Assembly: GCF_041320275.1 (NCBI RefSeq)
Contig: NZ_CP162023.1
Location: 3,224,001 to 3,288,000, forward strand
Source: Mumia sp. Pv4-285
GTDB taxonomy: Bacteria > Actinomycetota > Actinomycetes > Propionibacteriales > Nocardioidaceae
DNA length: 64,000 bases
Direction: 5' to 3'
How positions within the stretch are numbered: the stretch's first letter is position 1; every line of letters begins with the position of its first letter. The notes under the pieces are model-generated. The model was not told where the DNA came from. It did no database searches and saw nothing but the letters and a program-made list of their open reading frames with translations. Both the position numbers and the translations under genes were made by a program. This document shows positions 58,106-64,000 of this stretch, piece after piece.

Positions 58106-59320
58106 CTACTTCAGCGGGTTGACCACCGGCGGCTCGAGCTGCTCCGCCGTGAACGCCTCGATCGGCTCGGCGACCCACTCGTCACCCTGCTTGACGAGCC
58201 GCACGGTGAACTGCGGCACGGTGACCTGGTTGTCCTCGGCGCGGATCGTCACGGTCCCTGCAGGTCCTTCGAACGAGTAGCCCTGGAGCGCCTCGGCCAT
58301 GGCCTCGGTGTCCGTGCCGCCCTCCTTGATCGCCTGGACGACCATCGCACCGGCGTGCCAGCCGACGGCGTCGTCGTACTCGATGGCGTGGTCGTTGGCC
58401 TCGGAGTAGACCTGGAGCGCCTTGTCGGCCTCGTTGTCCGTGGCTCCCGCGAAGTACGAGAGGTAGAACGTGGAGCTCGCGACGCTGTCACCGAGCGCCT
58501 CGCCGACTGGTGCCCAGCCCTCCTTGAGCAGCAGGGGCTTGAAGAACTCGGCGTTCTCCAGCAGTCCCTGGCTGTCGAGCGAGCCGAGCAGCTGGTTGAA
58601 GCCCTTGCCGGCCCATGTCGTCGTGATGTAGTCCGGTGCGTCCTTCTCGACCTTCAGCATCGTGGGCGTGAAGTCCGTGGTGCTGACGGGCAGCAGGTAC
58701 GAGGCGACGTTCACGCCCATCGGCTCCAGCTGTGCCTTCATCGCCGCGGCCATCGTCTGCCCGAAGGCATAGTCCTGGTCGATGGTGACGAGCGTCTTGC
58801 CGTCGACGTTGCCGCCCATGATCTCGGGGATGATCATCTGACCGGCGGGGGACGATCCGGCGGTGCCGAAGACCTTCTTGTCCATCCCGACGAACGCCGT
58901 CGTGCCGGCCGTGCCGCCGATGAACATGGCGTTGTTCTGGACCGCCTGCTCGGCGACACCGACAGCGACGGCGGAGTCGGTGGTGCCGGCGAGGATGGTC
59001 GCGCCCTGGCCGAGGAACTCCTTCGCCTTCGCCGACCCGACGGCCGCATCGCCCGTGTCGTCGCCCACCATGATCTCGATCTTGTGACCGTCGACGGCCA
59101 TCGTCCCGTCGGTCAGGTGGTCGAGTGCGGCGTTGAAGCCGTTCTGGAAGTCCTTGGCCTGGGTCGCAAAGATGCCCGTCTCGGAGACGATGATCCCGAC
59201 CTTGACGGTGTCGCCGCCAGCAGAGTCGTCGTCCGATCCTGAGCCGCCGCAGGCGGTCAGTGCCAGGCACGCTGCTGCGGCCGTGACCAGCAGGCGCCCC
59301 GTGCGCTTCTGAGTGAACAT
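58106..59320 (-). CDS. ABC transporter substrate-binding lipoprotein (branched-chain type)
   Basis: 404 aa. Lipobox LALTAC with lipid cysteine C24 (CLALTACGGSGSDDD). The mature domain VKVGIIVSETGIFATQAKDFQNGFNAALDHLTDGTMAVDGHKIEIMVGDDTGD and AYFQTMAAAMKAQLEPMG-type text is of the amino-acid-binding class (Peripla_BP_6). It is unlike the 34023 binding protein in sequence, so the two importers may take different substrates. Last gene of operon II, 13 bases after the hydratase stop. Confidence 0.93.
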   Translation of the reverse strand: MFTQKRTGRLLVTAAAACLALTACGGSGSDDDSAGGDTVKVGIIVSETGIFATQAKDFQNGFNAALDHLTDGTMAVDGHKIEIMVGDDTGDAAVGSAKAKEFLGQGATILAGTTDSAVAVGVAEQAVQNNAMFIGGTAGTTAFVGMDKKVFGTAGSSPAGQMIIPEIMGGNVDGKTLVTIDQDYAFGQTMAAAMKAQLEPMGVNVASYLLPVSTTDFTPTMLKVEKDAPDYITTTWAGKGFNQLLGSLDSQGLLENAEFFKPLLLKEGWAPVGEALGDSVASSTFYLSYFAGATDNEADKALQVYSEANDHAIEYDDAVGWHAGAMVVQAIKEGGTDTEAMAEALQGYSFEGPAGTVTIRAEDNQVTVPQFTVRLVKQGDEWVAEPIEAFTAEQLEPPVVNPLK

Positions 59321-59333
59321 TTCTTGTGCCTTC

Positions 59334-60260
59334 CTAGGTGGTGGGGGTCGCCCGCACGTCGCCTGTGGCGTCGTTCGGGGAGGCCTTCGTACGGTCGATG
59401 GCTCGGTTCCAGGTGGCGGATTCGTCGGCCTCGGGAGGCCGTACGAGCAGCTCGCCGTTGGTCTCCACGGCCCACCGAGCGTGGTTGAGCTGGTGAAGGG
59501 TGAACGCGGACTGCAGGGAGTTGTAGAAGCCCTGGTTGTCCTGCGTCTGGTTGACCGACTCCTTGATCATGAGCGCGGCAGCGCTGTCGACCTTCGCGAT
59601 CTTGCGGGCCAGCTCGAGAGTGCTTCCCTCGAGGGCTCCCTCGGCGAACACCTTGCTGACCATGCCGAGGCGATGGGCCTCTTCGACCGACAGCGAGTCG
59701 CCGGTGAGCAGCAGCTCCTTGGCTCGACGGGGACCGAACTCCCACGGGTGCCCGAAGTACTCGACACCGCACATCCCGAGCCGCGTGCCGACGACGTCGG
59801 CGAACACGGCCGTCTCGTCGGCGACGATGAGGTCGCACGCCCACATCAGCATCAGCCCAGCCGAGTAGACCGGTCCCTGCACCGACGCGATCGTGATCTT
59901 GCGAAGGTCACGCCAGCGGCGGGTGTTGTGGAAGAAGTAGTGCCACTCCTGCATCCACGTCCGCTCGACCGTCCCCTTGGTGCCGCCGCGAATCTCGAAC
60001 GACGGGTGGAGGTCGGGTCCTGGCGTCATCTCCGCGAGCATGTCCTTGCTGCCCATGTCGTGCCCCGAGGAGAATGCGGTGCCGGCACCGCGGAGGATCA
60101 CGACACGCACGGTGTCGTCCTGCTCCGCCCGGTCGAAAGCGTCGCCGAGCTCGACGAGCAGACCCCGGTGCTGCGCATTGCGTTGACGCGGCCGGTCGAG
60201 GGTGATCGTGGCGATCGTTCCCTCGTCCTCGGTCGAGTACTGGATGTATCGGTAGCCCAT
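59334..60260 (-). CDS. Enoyl-CoA hydratase/isomerase family protein
   Basis: 308 aa crotonase. Oxyanion-hole text is GAGTAFSSGHDMGSKDMLAEM near 65-85 and VQGPVYSAGLMLMWACDLIV near 135-155. The Glu in GVEYFGHPWEFGPRRAKELLLTG near 175 is a likely acid. ATG 60260 has AGGAAGG ahead; ATG 60278 (ATGA with the permease stop) would add six residues. It is embedded between a LivM-type permease and the binding protein, which is unusual. Confidence 0.9.
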   Translation of the reverse strand: MGYRYIQYSTEDEGTIATITLDRPRQRNAQHRGLLVELGDAFDRAEQDDTVRVVILRGAGTAFSSGHDMGSKDMLAEMTPGPDLHPSFEIRGGTKGTVERTWMQEWHYFFHNTRRWRDLRKITIASVQGPVYSAGLMLMWACDLIVADETAVFADVVGTRLGMCGVEYFGHPWEFGPRRAKELLLTGDSLSVEEAHRLGMVSKVFAEGALEGSTLELARKIAKVDSAAALMIKESVNQTQDNQGFYNSLQSAFTLHQLNHARWAVETNGELLVRPPEADESATWNRAIDRTKASPNDATGDVRATPTT

Positions 60261-60274
60261 GGGACCTTCCTGGT

Positions 60275-61333
60275 TCATCGAGACACGCTCCGCGTACGGA
60301 GCTTGGTGAACATGCCGGCGATGCCGCCAGGCAAGAAGTAGATGAGAGCGATGAAGGCGACCCCCAGCAGCAGCTGCGGCTCGGACAGCGGGATCCGTAC
60401 GACCTCGGGGAGGCCTTTCACGCCTTCGGAGGACGCGAGAACCGGCAGCCGCTGCTCGAGAAGCACGTAGATCGTCGCGCCCAGCGCTGCGCCCCAGATG
60501 CAACCTCGACCACCGATCACGACCATCACGATCAGGCTGAGCGAGAACATCAGGCCTGACATGTGAGGTACGGCGGAGCCGAGCACGATGACGTAGGCGA
60601 TACCGCAGATGCCGGCGAGGAGGGCGCTGAGCGTCGTGCCGATCAGCTTGTAGAGATAGGTGTTGATGCCCATCACGTTGACCCGCAGGTCGTTCTCGCG
60701 GATCGCCTGCCACATCTTGCCCAGGCGCGTGGAGGTGGCCCACAGAGCGACGGCGATCACGACGACCAGTGTCGCGAGGGCGAGCCAGTAGATGTTCTTG
60801 GTGTTGAGCACGCCGATGAGCTGCTCGGGCATCTTCTCGTAGGGGATGGCGAGGCCTTCCTCGCCTCCGGTCCCCCAGTAGTTGCGGCCGATGCCGATCG
60901 CGACGACCTCGGCGAAGGCCAGCGTGACCATCGCGAACGACAGGGCTGCCACCCGCAGCGCCACGGAGTTGACGAGCAGCCCGCCGAGGGTGGCGGCGCC
61001 CAACCCGATCAGGACGGCCGGGCCGAACCCGAGATCGGTGTGGACGAGGACCATCACGAAGCCGTAGCCACCGAGGGTGAAGAACAGGGCGTGGCCGAAC
61101 GAGATGAGGCCGGTGTAGCCGAACACGAGGTCGAAGGACACCGCGAGCGCTGCGGTGACGAGCACGAGCGCCAGGACCTGCAGGCTGCCGGGGCTGTTGA
61201 TCTCGTACGGCAGGAATCCGCCGGTGGTGAAGCTCATGAAGGGGATGCAGGCGAGCACGACGAGGAGCGTGCCGACGACAGCCCAGGGGGTGATCCGCTT
61301 GAGACTCATACCGCGCGCTCGTCTCGCCCTCAT
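60275..61333 (-). CDS. Branched-chain-type ABC permease, LivM-like
   Basis: 352 aa with about nine helices (WAVVGTLLVVLACIPF, LVLVTAALAVSFDLVFGYTGLISFGHALFFTLGGYGFVMVLV, GLGAATLGGLLVNSVAL, LAFAEVVAIGIG, LALATLVVVIAVALW, IGTTLSALLAGICGIAYVIVLG, LSLIVMVVIGGRGCIWGAALGATIYVLLEQ, LLLGVAFIALIYFLPGG). The coupling loop is ENDLRVNVMGINTYLYKLIG. ATG 61333 overlaps the LivH stop (ATGA). A second ATG at 61309 sits in a 24-base repeat (CTCATACCGC at 61305 and 61329), so the start is not certain. Confidence 0.9.
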   Translation of the reverse strand: MRARRARGMSLKRITPWAVVGTLLVVLACIPFMSFTTGGFLPYEINSPGSLQVLALVLVTAALAVSFDLVFGYTGLISFGHALFFTLGGYGFVMVLVHTDLGFGPAVLIGLGAATLGGLLVNSVALRVAALSFAMVTLAFAEVVAIGIGRNYWGTGGEEGLAIPYEKMPEQLIGVLNTKNIYWLALATLVVVIAVALWATSTRLGKMWQAIRENDLRVNVMGINTYLYKLIGTTLSALLAGICGIAYVIVLGSAVPHMSGLMFSLSLIVMVVIGGRGCIWGAALGATIYVLLEQRLPVLASSEGVKGLPEVVRIPLSEPQLLLGVAFIALIYFLPGGIAGMFTKLRTRSVSR

Positions 61334-62226
61334 ACCGCACGCCCCTCTCGCCCGAAGAGACCTTGCGGTCGGATCAGAACCGTGAGTGCCATCAGAAGAA
61401 CGGCGATCACGTCGCCGGCCCCGCCGCTGATGTAGTAGTTCGAGTACTGCTGGATCAAGCCGATGCCCAACGCGGCCACGAAAGCGCCCGGGACCGAGCC
61501 GAGCCCGCCGATGATGAGCACGATGAACGCGAAGATCAGGAACGCCTCGCCCGTACCAGGGGTGATGGCCCGCAGATAGATCCCGCTGAGTGCGCCTCCG
61601 ACTCCGGCGAGCAGGCCGCCGAGCACGAACACCAAGGTGAATGAGTGGCGTACATCGATGCCGAGCGCCCGCACCATGTCGCGGTTGTCGACACCTGCAC
61701 GGACGATCAGGCCGTGCCGGGTCCGCTTCAGGAACAGCATGACCGCAACGAAGATCAGCACAGCCACGCCCACGATCAGGATGCGGTCGTTCGTGATGTT
61801 CGCGCCGAGGATGTTCGTGGTCGACGTCAAGGACTTCGGCAGCGGGATGACCCGCTCCTGGTGTCCCCAGATCCCGCCGAGCAGCGCCGTGAGCACGAAG
61901 CCGAGCCCGAGGGTGACGAGCACCGCGTCGAAGTGGTCACGGGTGTAGAGCGGACGAAGGAGTGTCACCTCCGTGACGAAGGCGAGCAGACCGCCGACGA
62001 CGGTCGCGACCAGGATCGCGAGCAACAGCCGCCACATCGTGGGCTCGTCGCCGGCTGCCTGCTTGAGCACGAGCCAGCTGGCGTAGGCACAGACCGTCAG
62101 GAACGCAGCGTGCGCGAGGCTCAAGACGTTCATCAGCCCGAAGACGAGGCTCAGACCCGACGCGAGCAGGAAGTACAGCGATCCGACGCTCAGGCCGGTG
62201 AACGCCAGGACGAGGAGGGTTTCCAT
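61330..62226 (-). CDS. Branched-chain-type ABC permease, LivH-like
   Basis: 298 aa. METLLVLAFTGLSVGSLYFLLASGLSLVFGLMNVLSLAHAAFLTVCAYASWLVLK is typical of LivH. The coupling loop is NRDMVRALGIDVRHSFTLVFVLGGLLAGVGGALSGIYL. TGATG overlap with the LivF-type gene above it. Part of the complete importer of operon II. Confidence 0.93.
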   Translation of the reverse strand: METLLVLAFTGLSVGSLYFLLASGLSLVFGLMNVLSLAHAAFLTVCAYASWLVLKQAAGDEPTMWRLLLAILVATVVGGLLAFVTEVTLLRPLYTRDHFDAVLVTLGLGFVLTALLGGIWGHQERVIPLPKSLTSTTNILGANITNDRILIVGVAVLIFVAVMLFLKRTRHGLIVRAGVDNRDMVRALGIDVRHSFTLVFVLGGLLAGVGGALSGIYLRAITPGTGEAFLIFAFIVLIIGGLGSVPGAFVAALGIGLIQQYSNYYISGGAGDVIAVLLMALTVLIRPQGLFGREGRAV

Positions 62227-62939
62227 CAGCGGCCTCCCTTGGTGCCGCCGACGCCGAGCGCCTCGCGGATCGTGGCGTCGTCCTCAAGCACCTCGGGCGA
62301 GTGCTGGGCGACCACACGTCCCTGCGCCATGATCACGACGTGGTCGGCGAGCCGGCGGGCCGCCGCGATGTTCTGCTCGACCATCAGCACAGTGGAGCGG
62401 CCCTTGACCCGCTCGAGCGCGCCGACGACCTCGGCGACGACCTTGGGCGCCAGACCCTTCGTGGGCTCGTCGATCAGCATGAGCGGGTTGTCGTTCAGGA
62501 GCCCTCGGGCCAGCGAGACCATCTGCTGCTGACCGCCCGAGAGCGTCCCCGCGAGCTGACGGCCACGGGTCTCGAGCTCCGGGAACAGCTCGTAGACCAG
62601 GTCGTAGTGGTGGTCGCTGCCCTTCCGCTCGGCGAGCGCGAGGTTCTCCGACACCGTGAGGTCGCCGAACACATCCCTGTCCTCGGGGACGTAGGCGATG
62701 CCCTGACGGGCGATTCGCGACGTCTCGAGCGTGTCGATGCGCTCACCGCGGTAGTGGATGGCGCCGCTCCGCTCGACGAGGCCGAGCACGGCGCGAAGCG
62801 TCGTCGTCTTGCCGACGCCGTTGCGGCCGATGATGACCGTGACGTCGCCGGTGGGGACGTCGAAGGACACTCCTTGGAGGATGTGCGAGACGCCGATGGA
62901 GGCGTGCACGTCCTCGAGCCGGAGCAAGGTGTCGATCAC
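62226..62939 (-). CDS. ABC transporter ATP-binding protein, LivF-type
   Basis: 237 aa ATPase. Walker A IIGRNGVGKTTTLRAVLG near 36-53, signature LSGGQQQMVSLARGLLNDNPLMLIDEPTKGLAPK near 130-165, H-loop VEQNIAAARRLADHVV. The signature is fully canonical. GTG 62939 overlaps the LivG stop (GTGA). Confidence 0.94.
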   Translation of the reverse strand: MIDTLLRLEDVHASIGVSHILQGVSFDVPTGDVTVIIGRNGVGKTTTLRAVLGLVERSGAIHYRGERIDTLETSRIARQGIAYVPEDRDVFGDLTVSENLALAERKGSDHHYDLVYELFPELETRGRQLAGTLSGGQQQMVSLARGLLNDNPLMLIDEPTKGLAPKVVAEVVGALERVKGRSTVLMVEQNIAAARRLADHVVIMAQGRVVAQHSPEVLEDDATIREALGVGGTKGGR

Positions 62940-63703
62940 AGCAGCTCTCCCACGTACGCGGTCTGGACCCGCTCGTCGGACGTGACGGTGTCCGGCGCGT
63001 CGACGGCGAGGAGCTCGCCCTTGTGCATGACGGCGACGCGCTCGGCGAGGCCGAGAACGACTTCGAGGTGGTGCTCGACCATCAGGAACGTCGCGCCGGA
63101 TTCGCGGTGCAGCTCTCGGATCAGCTCGGTGAGGCCCTCGACGTCCTCGCTGTTGACGCCGGCCATCGGCTCGTCGAGGAGCACGTACGGCGCCCGGGCG
63201 GCGACGACGATGGCGAGCTCGAGCTTGCGGCGGTCACCGTGCGACAGCGATCCGGCCGGGCGGCCCGCGGCGGCGCCGAGTCCGACGCGGTCGAGCGCCT
63301 CGCGTGCTTCGGCGGTCGTGGCGTCCTTCGGAGTCAGGAGCCGGAGCAGCCCAACACCCTTGACGTTGCGGGACTGCGCCATGAGGCGCACGTTCTCGAG
63401 CGCACTGAGCCCGAGCAGCAGGTATGAGGTCTGGAACGTCCGCGACAACCCGAGACGGGCGCGCCTGTGCGGGGCCAGACGAGTGATGTCGGTGTCGCCG
63501 AGGAGGATGCGACCGCTGGTGCTGCGGACGGTTCCGCTGAGCAGGTTCAGGAGGGTCGTCTTGCCTGCTCCGTTCGGGCCGATGATGCCCAAGAACTCGC
63601 CGGCCGGGACTGCGAGCGAGACGTCTTCGACGATCTTCGCTCCTCCCACACGGAAGGTCAGCCCCTCCGTTCGGAGGCCGGTCGGGGGACTCTGCGATGT
63701 CAT
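62936..63703 (-). CDS. ABC transporter ATP-binding protein, LivG-type
   Basis: 255 aa ATPase. Walker A GPNGAGKTTLLNLLSG near 37-52, signature region LSHGDRRKLELAIVVAARAPYVLLDEPMAGVNSEDVEG, H-loop VEHHLEVVLGLAERV. LSHGD keeps the glycine that the operon I LivG lacks. ATG 63703 is the start; it is the first gene of operon II. The 205 bp upstream to 63909 hold only a hairpin and no recognised operator of the island type. Confidence 0.94.
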   Translation of the reverse strand: MTSQSPPTGLRTEGLTFRVGGAKIVEDVSLAVPAGEFLGIIGPNGAGKTTLLNLLSGTVRSTSGRILLGDTDITRLAPHRRARLGLSRTFQTSYLLLGLSALENVRLMAQSRNVKGVGLLRLLTPKDATTAEAREALDRVGLGAAAGRPAGSLSHGDRRKLELAIVVAARAPYVLLDEPMAGVNSEDVEGLTELIRELHRESGATFLMVEHHLEVVLGLAERVAVMHKGELLAVDAPDTVTSDERVQTAYVGELL

Positions 63704-63830
63704 TCGTTAGGCACCTAGCACTCGTGTCGGGACTACGACGTCCGCGGTGTGATGACCGTAATACGTACGCTATCCAAACGCAATAGACTTGCTCCATCCT
63801 GCCCACGGCTGACAAAGGTTCTGCGGAACG

Positions 63831-63868
63831 ACGAAATGCGATCTGAACACATCCAGATCGCATTTCGT
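63831..63868. terminator. 15 bp perfect hairpin
   Basis: Arms 63831-63845 and 63854-63868 (ACGAAATGCGATCTG and complement) with an 8-base loop, 41 bases after the stop of the acyl-CoA synthetase at 63909 on the minus strand. It probably ends that transcript. It is the only recognised element between 63704 and 63908 besides a repeated ACGCAATAG word at 63778 and 63869. Confidence 0.7.
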
Positions 63869-63908
63869 ACGCAATAGCCCGCGCCGTCGGCGCCGCCGCG
63901 CTGCGCCC

Positions 63909-64000
63909 TCAGCCGATCTCCCCCGACTCGATCCGGCGCAGCAGCTCACGCTTGTCCGGCTTGGTCGTGGGAAGCAGCGGCACCTCGTCGACGACGATCC
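63909..64000 (-). CDS. Acyl-CoA synthetase, C-terminal fragment (rest outside window)
   Basis: The last 29 residues read IVVDEVPLLPTTKPDKRELLRRIESGEIG, the C-terminal end of an AMP-binding ligase. LPTTKPDKREL aligns with the LPxTxxGKxxKxxL motif that carries the catalytic lysine. The frame is open at the window end. It is likely transcribed toward the importer of operon II and ended by the hairpin at 63831. Confidence 0.85.
   Translation of the reverse strand, partial: IVVDEVPLLPTTKPDKRELLRRIESGEIG

Noticed and set aside
63778-63877. Repeated word ACGCAATAG at 63778 and 63869 as an operator
   Set aside because: Only nine bases, direct orientation, one copy beyond the terminator. Could be chance.
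1-64000. tRNA, rRNA, CRISPR array, insertion sequence or integrase
   Set aside because: No cloverleaf, CCA end, repeat-spacer array, transposase motif or tyrosine recombinase motif was seen by eye. A tRNAscan-SE and ISfinder search would settle it.

Overview
The window is a high-GC stretch of an actinomycete chromosome. Most third codon positions are G or C, there are many GTG starts, and most operons are joined by 1-4 base stop/start overlaps (ATGA, GTGA, TGATG). F420-type oxidoreductases, LuxR-type two-component systems, GAF-ANTAR proteins, a DUF5995 protein, two-subunit acyl-CoA dehydrogenases and MaoC-like hydratase pairs point to Actinomycetes, perhaps Nocardioidaceae or a relative. The family assignment is inference. 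No rRNA, tRNA, transposase, CRISPR array or phage gene was seen.

Left part (1-31.7 kb), mixed housekeeping and accessory genes. A leftward catabolic operon (D-2-hydroxyacid dehydrogenase, DHDPS-like lyase, atypical SDR, aminotransferase cut by the window edge) faces a carboxylate-amine ligase plus amidohydrolase pair. Next come two tandem GAF-ANTAR regulators, an unrecognised membrane protein, small YCII-type proteins, and a divergent pair of a COX-like animal-type heme peroxidase and a lipoxygenase-like protein, which together suggest fatty-acid oxygenation. A DUF5995 protein and a class II glutamine amidotransferase, an ArsR-type regulator, a secreted peptidoglycan-binding protein and an HNH protein with a changed active site follow. 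Two LuxR two-component systems come next, one facing an ABC-2 exporter. Then come a quinone-oxidoreductase-type dehydrogenase, a HIT protein, a TetR regulator facing an F420-type nitroreductase across a 35 bp palindrome, an NSS amino-acid transporter with a tiny MetS-like subunit, an HxlR regulator with an MFS exporter, and a VOC protein.

Right part (31.7-64 kb), a continuous acyl-CoA catabolic island. It holds two complete branched-chain-type ABC importers (one at 34.0-38.8 kb, the other at 58.1-63.7 kb), a fused class III CoA-transferase/acyl-CoA ligase, a FadD-type ligase, five acyl-CoA dehydrogenase-family subunits, three enoyl-CoA hydratases, two MaoC-like hydratase subunits, two SDR dehydrogenases, two thiolases, two F420-type LLM oxidoreductases, two NTF2-like proteins and one TetR regulator. 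The regulator gene and most promoters of the island carry variants of one 16 bp palindrome, TTGACnTCGAnGTCAA. I infer that the TetR protein holds the island off until an acyl-CoA intermediate appears. The gene set fits uptake, CoA activation, dehydrogenation, hydration, oxidation and thiolysis of a carboxylic acid, possibly cyclic, terpenoid or steroid-derived. The substrate cannot be read from the sequence. The tail of another acyl-CoA synthetase enters at the right edge.
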